This document shows, piece by piece, positions 34,737 through 43,448 of a stretch of DNA of 64,000 bases. Where the stretch lies: positions 2,108,001-2,172,000 of the forward strand of contig NZ_AP025472.1 of assembly GCF_024347395.1 (NCBI RefSeq), read 5' to 3'. Both the position numbers and the translations under genes were made by a program. The notes beneath the pieces were generated by a model. The model saw only the letters and a list, made by a program, of their open reading frames with translations, was not told the origin of the DNA and ran no database searches. The DNA comes from Vibrio cortegadensis. GTDB lineage: Bacteria; Pseudomonadota; Gammaproteobacteria; Enterobacterales; Vibrionaceae. How positions within the stretch are numbered: position 1 is the stretch's first letter; every line of letters starts with the position of its first letter.

Positions 34737-35489
34737 TTAAGATTTTCTTAATTTAGCTTTTATAAGTAGCCAAGCAAATTTGCTGTTTGTTATCAAGTAT
34801 CGCTTCCACATTCTACGTGGTTCTTGAATTACTCGATATAACCATTCCAAGCCAGAATTTTGCATCCATAAAGGTGCTCGCGAAACTTTTCCAGCAACAA
34901 CATCAAATGTTCCACCAACCCCCATAACAAAGTCGACGCCAAGCTCATCTTTCCACTTGTTTATAAAATTTTCTTTTTTTGGAGAGGTAATGGCTACAAA
35001 AAGTAGCTTAGCTCCAGATGCCTTAATTAAATGAACCAAAGCAAGCTCATCATCCCAAAAGTACCCATGATGAAAACCTGCGATCTCCAAGTTAGGATGT
35101 TTTTCTCGCATGACTTGTGCTGTTTTGTCGACAACCTGCTCCTCCGCTCCTAGATAGAAAACAGGAAATTTTTCTTGTTCTGCCATAGCATTAAGTTCAT
35201 GGAACAGATCGACACCAGCCACGCGTTGCCCAACATTATGGCCCATAAAACGAGCCCCCCAGACAACCCCCATTCCATCAATATTAATGATATCGCACTC
35301 AGTGACCGAATCAGCAAGTTCAACATCCGTTCTCATGTTCACTATCTTTGCGACATTGACAACGACATGTTGAGTAAAAACCTGATCCGCAACCCGCTGC
35401 TTTATTGTTTCAACCGTTTCCTTCATAGACAAAACATGCATTGGTACATTTAAAAAATTTATTTCTTTGTTAACTAATTCGCTTTCCAT
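34737..35489 (-). CDS. vpsK: VpsK-like WecG/TagA/CpsF glycosyltransferase
   Basis: A 250-residue WecG/TagA/CpsF family (GT26) enzyme. The characteristic NIDGMGVVWGARFMG, VFYLGAEEQVVDK and GVGGTFDVVAGKVSRAP motifs are present. WecG itself transfers ManNAcA, and the presence of the ManNAc/ManNAcA-making genes vpsA and vpsB in the same operon supports use of a ManNAc-type donor here. It is probably peripheral to the inner membrane through its basic C-terminal helix (RRMWKRYLI). It ends the set matching V. cholerae vpsA-K, and a separate acyltransferase gene follows. Confidence 0.92.
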   Translation of the reverse strand: MESELVNKEINFLNVPMHVLSMKETVETIKQRVADQVFTQHVVVNVAKIVNMRTDVELADSVTECDIINIDGMGVVWGARFMGHNVGQRVAGVDLFHELNAMAEQEKFPVFYLGAEEQVVDKTAQVMREKHPNLEIAGFHHGYFWDDELALVHLIKASGAKLLFVAITSPKKENFINKWKDELGVDFVMGVGGTFDVVAGKVSRAPLWMQNSGLEWLYRVIQEPRRMWKRYLITNSKFAWLLIKAKLRKS

Positions 35490-35517
35490 AATTTTTCTCT
35501 AACAGTATTTTTCGATG

Positions 35518-36708
35518 TTACTTGGTGATTTCGGATGGCCATGAGTGGTTATGATTTTGGTTAGAATAAACAGAAAATGAATAATACATCCAAGCTTGAG
35601 TCCAACGAATGTAATTGATTCCAATAGAGAACCGATTATTCTTCTGATAAATAAATTGTTTCTTCTCTGCTGAGTACAGAGTATCAACAGAGTTATTCAG
35701 TATTTTTTTCGCCAAAGCGATATGTTCTGATGTAGGGTCAACTTTTATTAATGTGATGATAGCTTGGGCGACAGAATGAGGATCAATTGGATATCGATTA
35801 GTATTATAGTATTTCGCAGTACCATCTTTTTCGAAGAAATTATTGATGTAATAGTCTAGCCCTTTTTTTATCGTCGCATCAAAAACATCAGTATCTAACG
35901 CTGCTTTAATTTCATACAGCGCTTCTAGATTATATCCAGTATGAAACCCATCGATAAACTGGTGATGGTGCCGTTCACCATAAACCCAACTACCATCTAT
36001 AGATTGTTGCCCAGCACTACGGGCAGCAATCCTTAAAGACAAGTCTCGGTATTTCCTGTTTCCTGTTTGACTGGCAGAAAATGCCACCCAAGCAGCAGCC
36101 CAAAGACTAGCGTTGTGAACAAAAGCGGTCTCACCCGGTATATAGGCAAAAAATTCCTGATTATCAATGTTTGTATAGAGATGGTTCACAATAAAATCAG
36201 CGCTGCTTAAGGCGGTATTGACCATATCGTCGCGTCCTAATTGGAGCCCGAGTTGATATAATGCGCGACTCACATAAACTGTGGTGATCACGTTAGGTTT
36301 ACCTTTAGGAACAAAAAAAGCACGCGCTTTCCAGTCAAAATGATAACCCCAACAAGAAGAGGTCCATTCATCACCAGCACAATTTTGTTCAAGTAACCAA
36401 TTACCTAACTCTTCAGCTTCAGCAAGTAATTTCGAGTCCTTTGTACTTTTGTACTCTTCTAGTATCCCTAAAATAAATAAACCGATCCCCTTAGGATTCC
36501 TTTTTTCAGGCACCCCAAATAACGGGCGAAAGTTGATAGGTGAACGCTTAAATAATTGGATCCAAGCTAGTCCAACGATGCTATCTTTCAAGCTTGGGAA
36601 ATGACAGAAAAAACGGGCATTCAAACCATCAAATGGATCATATCCAGCAAAGTTTCGTAACTTCGCCTGTTGAAAAATAGTATCTTTTACATCAACAATG
36701 TTATTCAT
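35518..36708 (-). CDS. vpsJ: VpsJ-like alpha/alpha-toroid protein of unknown function
   Basis: A 396-residue soluble protein whose repeated helical hairpins (IGLFILGILEEYK, TTVYVSRALYQLG, GYNLEALYEIKAAL and others) suggest a six-hairpin glycosidase-like toroid. Such a fold is shared by glycoside hydrolases, epimerases and lyases. No signal peptide is visible, so it appears cytoplasmic. The ATG at 36708 was chosen because the upstream 39 codons overlap vpsI in another frame; with this start the overlap is 8 bases (ATGAATAA). Conserved-looking aromatic and acidic residues (GYHFDWKAR, WVYGERHHHQFIDGFHTGY) could form a sugar site. The function of VpsJ is not known. Confidence 0.72.
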   Translation of the reverse strand: MNNIVDVKDTIFQQAKLRNFAGYDPFDGLNARFFCHFPSLKDSIVGLAWIQLFKRSPINFRPLFGVPEKRNPKGIGLFILGILEEYKSTKDSKLLAEAEELGNWLLEQNCAGDEWTSSCWGYHFDWKARAFFVPKGKPNVITTVYVSRALYQLGLQLGRDDMVNTALSSADFIVNHLYTNIDNQEFFAYIPGETAFVHNASLWAAAWVAFSASQTGNRKYRDLSLRIAARSAGQQSIDGSWVYGERHHHQFIDGFHTGYNLEALYEIKAALDTDVFDATIKKGLDYYINNFFEKDGTAKYYNTNRYPIDPHSVAQAIITLIKVDPTSEHIALAKKILNNSVDTLYSAEKKQFIYQKNNRFSIGINYIRWTQAWMYYSFSVYSNQNHNHSWPSEITK

Positions 36709-37807
36709 TTTCTGAGCCCAACATATCATCATAAACTTTTTGCATCTGAGGGATAATTGCATCAAGAGAAAAATTATCATCAAATTTAGTCTTTGCCGCG
36801 TTAACAAACTCTCTATTTGCATCACGATCTGAAATCATAGTGATCAAGGCTTGCTCTAAATTTTTGATATCTCCAGCATCAACTAGCAGGCCATCAACAC
36901 CATCAGATATGGCATCTGGAATACCCCCTGCGTAGCTTGAAACGACAGCAATACCAGCAGACATAGCTTCTAGGACTCCCATAGGAAACCCTTCGTTGTA
37001 GCTAGGTAAACAATACACGTCCGCTTTTTTCAAGATATCTAATTTTTCCTGACCACTAACCCAACCTAAGAAGTGAACTGAGTCGTCAATACCCAGCTTT
37101 TTTGCTTCTTCCTTGTATTCACATATATTTCCATCACCTGCCATCATTAATGTTGCATGTGGTAAAGCATGTTTAATTTGCTTGAAAGCATGAATGAGAT
37201 CGAGTGCACCTTTACGTGGGCCAATCCTTCCCAAAAAAGCAATCGTTCCAGGTTGGACTTCGGATCTCTTTATCGATAAAGTTGGAACTGCATTATAAAT
37301 AACATTGACATGATCACTTTTATTAAGTGTTTGATACGCCCAATCAAGCCAGTGTGACGAAAGAACAATAACCTTGTCTGACATTTCAAAAGTTTTTCTG
37401 ATATGCGTTTTTTTCTTTTCATCACATTCATTGGCGTAAAACTCTCTGAACTCAGCACCATGTAGATGAAGAATCACTTTAGTGTTTAATGCTTTTACCA
37501 TTCTGACTAACAGAGATTTACGCTTGTAACTTCCACGTGAAGACATATGGATATGAACTAAACCAACGTCATGAAATAAAATATAATAAGCTAACTTGAA
37601 TATGCACATGACGAACAACTGCGCTGCGCCAAGGTGTCCCCATTTATTGTTAGAGGAGTGACTAGCAATTAATTTCACTCGATTATTTTCGAATAAACCA
37701 CACTCTTTATAGACACTTAAAACGGTAGCAACACCACCTTGACCATGAATATCGGTTGCCACTGTAATATTAATTTTTTTATTCACATCTATTCCTTGAT
37801 TGTGCAT
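36701..37807 (-). CDS. vpsI: VpsI-like family 4 glycosyltransferase
   Basis: A 368-residue GT-B retaining glycosyltransferase (GT4). The N-terminal domain begins with a glycine-rich loop (DIHGQGGVATVLSVY). The C-terminal nucleotide-sugar domain shows FLGRIGPRKGALDLIHAF, VHFLGWVSGQEKLDIL and the E-x7-E-type signature in YNEGFPMGVLEAMSAG. It adds one sugar to the lipid-linked repeat unit at the inner face of the cytoplasmic membrane. It overlaps vpsH by 19 bases and vpsJ by 8, so translation is coupled. Donor and acceptor cannot be told from sequence. Confidence 0.93.
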   Translation of the reverse strand: MHNQGIDVNKKINITVATDIHGQGGVATVLSVYKECGLFENNRVKLIASHSSNNKWGHLGAAQLFVMCIFKLAYYILFHDVGLVHIHMSSRGSYKRKSLLVRMVKALNTKVILHLHGAEFREFYANECDEKKKTHIRKTFEMSDKVIVLSSHWLDWAYQTLNKSDHVNVIYNAVPTLSIKRSEVQPGTIAFLGRIGPRKGALDLIHAFKQIKHALPHATLMMAGDGNICEYKEEAKKLGIDDSVHFLGWVSGQEKLDILKKADVYCLPSYNEGFPMGVLEAMSAGIAVVSSYAGGIPDAISDGVDGLLVDAGDIKNLEQALITMISDRDANREFVNAAKTKFDDNFSLDAIIPQMQKVYDDMLGSENE

Positions 37808-39120
37808 ATTGCTTGTCTTATTTTCCCATTTCGTGTTCTATCTAAAGAATTAACCAATTTAATGCCCACACTCATTGTTTGCCCCAATCTATCTTTGGTG
37901 TTAGCAATAAGTTTTGATTCCTGGTTTGAGTCAAACACAGTCTCATCTATGACCGCCGAAATGACGATTGAGCGCGGTTCATTTTGAATAAATTGACATG
38001 CAAGTAAGCCATCTACCCCTTTGGGAATGTGGTTCAAAATATGAACCTTCTGACCATCTTCACCGATAAGATAATCACCCACACGACCCTCAATTTTACT
38101 AATGATGGGGAAGACTCTTCCGCATGGGCAGTGGGTCTCATCAGACAACACGACATGATCACCCGTTTTATATCGAATTAAGGGAAAATGCTTATTGTTA
38201 AAATTGGTTCCAACGATTTCGTGAGTTCCATTCCCAGCGTCAAAAAACTCTACATGAGAATAATCAGTTAACACGTGATAACGACCATGCTCACAATTAG
38301 CGATTGCCGCCACTCGTTCAAATAACCCGTACCAATCAAAAACTGTACATTGGAACCTGTCTTCTACTACTCGTCTGTCTTCATCTGATAGCGATTCTGA
38401 AGAAGTAATTATGGACTTAAGGCCTAATGGGTAATATTCGCCTTGCGACTCTAGATATTTAGCAAGGGTAACGATTGATGACGGGTAGGCTTGAATAATT
38501 TCAACACCGAAATCAACCATCGCTTTAATGTAGTGTGGTAACGCATTTTTTGTCATATGAAAGGATGACAACATAATCATATCTTCGAACCATGAGTATC
38601 GCCAAAATGGGACGGTCTTCTGTTCTAAAGGAACAATCATGTCGCCTCGAATCCACGCGCGCTTGTCACCTTTTTGATAACCTGCCCAATCGAGGTGGCG
38701 AGCAACAAATGCTTGCTCGCGAATAACCGACTCAATATCTTGAGGGATGGACAAAGGAGTCCCAGTAGTGCCACTTGTTGCACCATGAATAACATTTTTC
38801 TTTTTTGCATCCGAAACAAAGTTTTCACTATTCGATTTGATATCGTCTTTACTAATGACAGGAAAACTCTCTAATCCATCAGACTCTAACTTTGACTTTT
38901 TATAAGCTGGTACTGTTTCTGATTTTTTAATCACCGAATCTAACTCTAATTCAGAATATTTCTTCAACTGATTAAGGTTTTTATCATGTGCTAGTAATTT
39001 TTTAGTTAAGCCTTGTTGACTTTTTCCTTCACGAATAACAACTCTAATTAATGCCCGTACACTTAACAATGTATTCTGAACAAAGATTGGAGAGTTAATA
39101 TAGATTCCACTTAAAAACAT
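37789..39120 (-). CDS. vpsH: VpsH-like CapK/PaaK-family adenylate-forming protein
   Basis: A 443-residue member of the CapK/PaaK-like adenylate-forming family. The AMP-binding P-loop is visible as GATSGTTGTPLSIP, with DWYGLFERVAAIA and a zinc-type segment CPCGRVFP later. Such proteins in polysaccharide loci are thought to activate an amino acid or acyl group for attachment to sugars, but this is not proven for VpsH. The start is taken at 39120 because AGGA lies eight bases upstream; the longer frame overlaps the acetyltransferase gene. Confidence 0.85.
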   Translation of the reverse strand: MFLSGIYINSPIFVQNTLLSVRALIRVVIREGKSQQGLTKKLLAHDKNLNQLKKYSELELDSVIKKSETVPAYKKSKLESDGLESFPVISKDDIKSNSENFVSDAKKKNVIHGATSGTTGTPLSIPQDIESVIREQAFVARHLDWAGYQKGDKRAWIRGDMIVPLEQKTVPFWRYSWFEDMIMLSSFHMTKNALPHYIKAMVDFGVEIIQAYPSSIVTLAKYLESQGEYYPLGLKSIITSSESLSDEDRRVVEDRFQCTVFDWYGLFERVAAIANCEHGRYHVLTDYSHVEFFDAGNGTHEIVGTNFNNKHFPLIRYKTGDHVVLSDETHCPCGRVFPIISKIEGRVGDYLIGEDGQKVHILNHIPKGVDGLLACQFIQNEPRSIVISAVIDETVFDSNQESKLIANTKDRLGQTMSVGIKLVNSLDRTRNGKIRQAICTIKE

Positions 39121-39130
39121 GTCTCGAGTC

Positions 39131-39568
39131 CTAAATAAAGTTGCTAGGGTCAATATCAGATTTGATCACCTTTGCAGGTATGCCACCAACAATGGTTGAT
39201 GGTGGTACATCGGAGATAACCACTGCATTTGGTGCAATAATCACGTTGTCACCAATATTTATTGGACCAAGGACGCGAGCACCTGCACCGATATAAACAT
39301 TATCCCCTATAATTGGGACATCTACATGTTTAGACCGACCACCTATAGTAATGTTTTGCCCAAAGGTGCAGTTTTTTCCGACCCGCGCTCTTTTATGTAT
39401 AACACACCCAATACCGCCATAAGCAAATTTGCTACCTTTCCCGATAATGGCACTATGAGGAAGAGACGAATTGAAAAGAAAAAATTGAATTGCGTAAATT
39501 ATCTTAGACACAAAACTCAAATGATGACTATTACACCATTTTCCAATTAACATTAAGTTTATCAACAT
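39131..39568 (-). CDS. vpsG: VpsG-like hexapeptide acetyltransferase
   Basis: A 145-residue left-handed beta-helix acetyltransferase of the serine O-acetyltransferase-like group. Hexapeptide repeats run from SAIIGKGSKFAYGG to IGDNVIIAPNAVVISDVPP, and the usual IVGGIPAKVIK ends the coil. It probably O-acetylates a sugar of the repeat unit in the cytoplasm using acetyl-CoA. It sits between the polymerase and CapK-like genes, the place of V. cholerae vpsG. V. cholerae has a second such gene (vpsC) that is absent here, so this may be the only soluble acetyltransferase of the locus. Confidence 0.9.
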   Translation of the reverse strand: MLINLMLIGKWCNSHHLSFVSKIIYAIQFFLFNSSLPHSAIIGKGSKFAYGGIGCVIHKRARVGKNCTFGQNITIGGRSKHVDVPIIGDNVYIGAGARVLGPINIGDNVIIAPNAVVISDVPPSTIVGGIPAKVIKSDIDPSNFI

Positions 39569-39587
39569 TTGTTACAATACCCATTCA

Positions 39588-40808
39588 TCAATAATTTATA
39601 CTTTTTGTTTCGTCCTGACATTCTTTATACCTCAAATAGAGAATACATAAAAACAGCAGTAATACTGGTGTTTTAGTTGTTAATGAATTATTTGTTAGGC
39701 TTATAACGAAGAATGTCATCATCGCTAACTTGTCCGAATACCTTCCATTTATAGCGAAGAAAAACATTGGAAGAAAAACGCATACTGTTAAAGGTATCAT
39801 CCCTAATAGTCCAAATGTAAAAATCCAACCAATAATATAATTTTCAATAACTTTTATCCCAATATACAATTCTATCGATTCAAGAAGTCTATCACTAGCG
39901 CCAAAGATCCATTCGGAAATGCTTAGCTGTTCAAATAAATAAAACACATCAATCCGAGCCGAAGCACTGCTATCTATATAGAGTTTTGACATGATTCGAT
40001 CTGAAATATTTGAATCAATCAAAACAAATATAAATATAAGCAGTGAAAAATAGCCTAAAAGCAACAGCATCGAGATTTTAAACTTGTCCCCATTGACACC
40101 AGTTGTACAAAATCGCCACAACACAGGAAGACAATAAAGAAAAACTGTGACAGAAAATATGACTAAAGCTGCTCTTCCTCCAAAAGAAAAAAGAGATAAA
40201 AGAATAATCAACACATACAGAAAACTTGGCACTACACTTCTGTTGAAAATAAGAATTGCAAGGCTTGCAGTAATAAGTGCATTGTTTAGCGGATGTGTGA
40301 GCAGAGCTGTTGAACGAAAAAACGAAAAAGAATTGAACTCAACATTGACCACACGGAAATGCAGTAAGTATTCAATAATTGCTATAATTGAGTTTATGAG
40401 TATCAAATAAGCTATTAACTTTTGTAATTTACTTGCTTGATCTTTACTTATTATTGAAAGCAATGGTATTAACAACAGTGGTGAGAGGAATGTATTAATC
40501 AAATATGCCATCCCTGATGTTCCATGTCGAACAAACCCATAGACCACAACAAATAGTAAAGATAAAATACTTACGTACCAAATACTATTCAATTTCCCTA
40601 ATGGTAATTCAAACCATCGAGGCCCCAACTTTAATGTAACAATTGCAAAGGAAAACATAATTGTATATGCATAAATATGTATTTTTACAAATGCGGGACC
40701 ACCATTTGATACATAAGGAATCCCTATATTTTCAAGAAAATACCCACCAAGAGTTACCGACGAGATAATAGAAATTACAACATAGAGATAGATACTAGTG
40801 CTTTTCAT
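39588..40808 (-). CDS. vpsF: VpsF-like polysaccharide polymerase (Wzy candidate)
   Basis: A 406-residue very hydrophobic protein with ten or more transmembrane helices. A large loop contains FRSTALLTHPLNNALITASL, which resembles the GxFxHPN region of Wzy and ligase proteins. It occupies the vpsF position between flippase and acetyltransferase genes. It is a good candidate for the polymerase that joins repeat units in the periplasm. Sequence conservation in this group is poor, so the call rests on topology, the motif and gene order. The start overlaps the flippase stop by 14 bases. The gene is strongly AT-rich. Confidence 0.78.
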   Translation of the reverse strand: MKSTSIYLYVVISIISSVTLGGYFLENIGIPYVSNGGPAFVKIHIYAYTIMFSFAIVTLKLGPRWFELPLGKLNSIWYVSILSLLFVVVYGFVRHGTSGMAYLINTFLSPLLLIPLLSIISKDQASKLQKLIAYLILINSIIAIIEYLLHFRVVNVEFNSFSFFRSTALLTHPLNNALITASLAILIFNRSVVPSFLYVLIILLSLFSFGGRAALVIFSVTVFLYCLPVLWRFCTTGVNGDKFKISMLLLLGYFSLLIFIFVLIDSNISDRIMSKLYIDSSASARIDVFYLFEQLSISEWIFGASDRLLESIELYIGIKVIENYIIGWIFTFGLLGMIPLTVCVFLPMFFFAINGRYSDKLAMMTFFVISLTNNSLTTKTPVLLLFLCILYLRYKECQDETKSINY

Positions 40809-42210
40809 TGACAGTTAAGCCCTTTATGTAGTCTTTGATAGAAAAGCTATTTAACATAAAATGCACTGACCCATATGATAAAAATCCAACGCTGATAAAG
40901 ATAATAATAACAAGCCAACTCGGTAGTATATTTGTATACATGCCAGTAACATTTACAGATATAGCCATCATCATGGTTGCCAATAAAGTTTCAGGTAGAT
41001 GTTGAGGACACGGATACCGATACCCAAGGCGCGTCCCCACGATTAAAGTGAAAATTGAAACTACAAAAAACGCTAACATAAAACTGATTGCAGCACCTAT
41101 CGCTCCATACACCGGAATTAGTTCCAAAGAAATTCCGACCTGAATGACAAATGCACTTAAGGTTAAAATTGGCATCCACTTTGTTTTCATTACGAATTGA
41201 AATCCATGGTCCAAAAAATGACACTTAATATTAAAAAACCAAGTAGCAATAGATAAAGCGTAAAATATCTTTAGATCCATACCTTGGTAGGGTTCACCTA
41301 AGAATAATTTAACTAAATGTGGTGCTAGCAAACATATACCAACTGTCGACGGTATACTGAGTGCGCATATAACACCTCCATAGTATCGATGCTTCTTATA
41401 CAGTTCTGATTTGTCATTAACTTTTTTAGTCAACTCAGGGAAAAGTGGTAATGCTACGACCATAAATACTAGTGACATAATTCCCATTAACAAATTAGAA
41501 ACCGCAGAATATAACCCAGCCTGTTCAAGATCAGTTAATGATGCAATGAGCAACCGGTCGCTACGTGATGCTAGTATACCTAGTAATCCAGATATCATTA
41601 ATGGAAGGCCAAAACTAAGCAGTGTAGTTTTCATCGATTTATTATATTTATTAGATATTGTCCCATGATATCCAACAATTACTAATGAAATTGTATAGCT
41701 TACAATCAATGAAAATATAGCTGACACAATATTCTCATAATACAAAAGGGTAATATAACTTATTATTACAGACAACATTGATTGAACAAAAACAGCTTTT
41801 CGATAATGAGTCACTCGCTCTTCAACCCTTGCACATTCCGTTAAATATAAATATAAACTCTTTGATATTAATAACAGATAAATGGCTGCAAAATTTGTTA
41901 CGGTGAAAACATTAAACATCATCATGCATATGAGAATAACAAGTGATGATAAAAACAAGCAAACCAACAACCAAAATGACAACTGTGATACAAATTTCAA
42001 CTTTGATGATGATGTTGAATAGAATCTCACTAAGCAGTTATTAATCCATTGAACTAGTACAGAGCGAGCGCCTTCTGTAAATACTAAGAAAATTGCTAAC
42101 AGACCGTATTCATTTGGAGATAAATACCTCGTCTGAATTGAGATGAGTAAAAACAGGCTAAATGCAGAGAGTATTTGAACCGGCGCATATTTAAAAAGCT
42201 TACTTATCAC
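40795..42210 (-). CDS. vpsE: VpsE-like Wzx flippase
   Basis: A 471-residue polysaccharide-transporter (Wzx/PST, MOP superfamily) with about twelve to fourteen helices. The N-terminus ISKLFKYAPVQILSAFSLFL and SIQTRYLSPNEYGLLAIF are typical of the family. It moves the undecaprenyl-linked repeat unit to the periplasmic face. I prefer a GTG start at 42210, which overlaps the vpsD stop (GTGATAAGTAA) and matches family N-termini. A longer frame from an ATG at 42246 would add 12 residues inside vpsD. The gene is AT-rich. Confidence 0.9.
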   Translation of the reverse strand: MISKLFKYAPVQILSAFSLFLLISIQTRYLSPNEYGLLAIFLVFTEGARSVLVQWINNCLVRFYSTSSSKLKFVSQLSFWLLVCLFLSSLVILICMMMFNVFTVTNFAAIYLLLISKSLYLYLTECARVEERVTHYRKAVFVQSMLSVIISYITLLYYENIVSAIFSLIVSYTISLVIVGYHGTISNKYNKSMKTTLLSFGLPLMISGLLGILASRSDRLLIASLTDLEQAGLYSAVSNLLMGIMSLVFMVVALPLFPELTKKVNDKSELYKKHRYYGGVICALSIPSTVGICLLAPHLVKLFLGEPYQGMDLKIFYALSIATWFFNIKCHFLDHGFQFVMKTKWMPILTLSAFVIQVGISLELIPVYGAIGAAISFMLAFFVVSIFTLIVGTRLGYRYPCPQHLPETLLATMMMAISVNVTGMYTNILPSWLVIIIFISVGFLSYGSVHFMLNSFSIKDYIKGLTVNEKH

Positions 42211-43348
42211 TATTAATATTTCCGTATGCCACTTGATACTTCTCAACGACGCTGTCTATTGAAAAAATGGATTTTATTTCGTCTCTATCAATTGTCTTCA
42301 CACTGTTTATGTACGCTAATATTCTAGATACTTCATCATCCATTCTATTTACATCAATAAAGCAAACGCCTAATCCTCTGAAAAATGAATTTTTCTCATC
42401 CAGGATACCGACAGACGTCGATATCAGCGGCAACCCTGCAGCTAACATCTCCAACGGTGCTAGCCCAAATGTCTCTTCCTTTGATAAGAAAACTCCTAAA
42501 TCCGCAAGTTCATATTGTTCAATTATCTGGGCTTGAGACATCGCACCCATCCAATGAACTTTTTCGCTAATATTTAAGTTTTCAGTTTTTATCTTTAGTT
42601 CTCTCGAGTATTCATTATCATCTGGGCCAATAATAGTTAGCTCTACATTAATTGAACTACTCAGAGTTTTAGTTAACTCAATGATTAGATCAATTTGTTT
42701 ACGAGGTGTTATCAGGGCACAAGTAACTAACCGAATTACTGAGTCACCATATGAACGACTATTTTTCGCATGGAAGAACGAGCTATCAATTGGGTTGCCG
42801 ATTTTAACTAACTTATGAAGGTGTTCTCCCTTCACTTCATCAAAAATGATATCGCCTACGCATGTGATCATGTTTGCTTTTGACAGAGTCATTTTTGGCA
42901 AGATTGACTCAAAAATTATATTGTTAAAAAAACCTCGTGACTTTCTCGCTATTTTCCCAAAAGAATGAAGTGTTAGTATGGATTTAACATTATTGGACGA
43001 AAATAGTGGGAGGCTTATTAAATGGCTATGTACTATATCCGGCTGAGATTCTTTTATTTTTTTGTATAGAAAGTAATTATGATAAACAAACCCAGGCACC
43101 GTAATCCCAAATAACGTCTCTTTTTCTGGGATAAATGTAAGCGTTACCCTTTCATGTAAAGCATACTGTTCAAATAATTCAACATCCGTCGTACCCACTT
43201 TAATTGCAACTATTTCATACATATAGCCTTCTGGCGGTTTTTCTGCTAACGAACGAATGATTTGCTGACAAACACTATCTACTCCTCCTGCATTTTCGCT
43301 TCCCCACTTGACTGTGCTGAGAGGAACAATAAGCAATATCTTTTTCAT
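42200..43348 (-). CDS. vpsD: VpsD-like family 4 glycosyltransferase
   Basis: A 382-residue GT-B glycosyltransferase (GT4). The N-terminal GGVDSVCQQIIRSL loop, the PDIVHSHLISLPL segment, and the C-terminal VHWMGAMSQAQIIEQY and SKEETFGLAPLEMLAAGLP (E-x7-E-type signature) are all visible. It adds a sugar to the growing lipid-linked unit. AAAGGAAAC precedes the ATG. It is separated from vpsB by 100 bases carrying an 8-bp inverted repeat, at the point where V. cholerae has vpsC. It overlaps vpsE at its end. Confidence 0.92.
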   Translation of the reverse strand: MKKILLIVPLSTVKWGSENAGGVDSVCQQIIRSLAEKPPEGYMYEIVAIKVGTTDVELFEQYALHERVTLTFIPEKETLFGITVPGFVYHNYFLYKKIKESQPDIVHSHLISLPLFSSNNVKSILTLHSFGKIARKSRGFFNNIIFESILPKMTLSKANMITCVGDIIFDEVKGEHLHKLVKIGNPIDSSFFHAKNSRSYGDSVIRLVTCALITPRKQIDLIIELTKTLSSSINVELTIIGPDDNEYSRELKIKTENLNISEKVHWMGAMSQAQIIEQYELADLGVFLSKEETFGLAPLEMLAAGLPLISTSVGILDEKNSFFRGLGVCFIDVNRMDDEVSRILAYINSVKTIDRDEIKSIFSIDSVVEKYQVAYGNINSDK

Positions 43349-43358
43349 TACGTTTCCT

Positions 43359-43391
43359 TTAAGGCAACATTAAGAAATAACGCTGCCTTAA
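43359..43391 (-). promoter_or_regulatory. Inverted repeat in the vpsB-vpsD gap
   Basis: TTAAGGCA and TGCCTTAA form an 8-bp dyad with a 17-base loop just before the vpsD ribosome-binding site. It could be an RNA processing or attenuation element inside the operon; no evidence beyond the dyad. Confidence 0.35.
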
Positions 43392-43448
43392 TTAAGTTTG
43401 CATCACACCGCAATAAGACAGTGCAGATCAGTGAAAACCATCTGTTTG

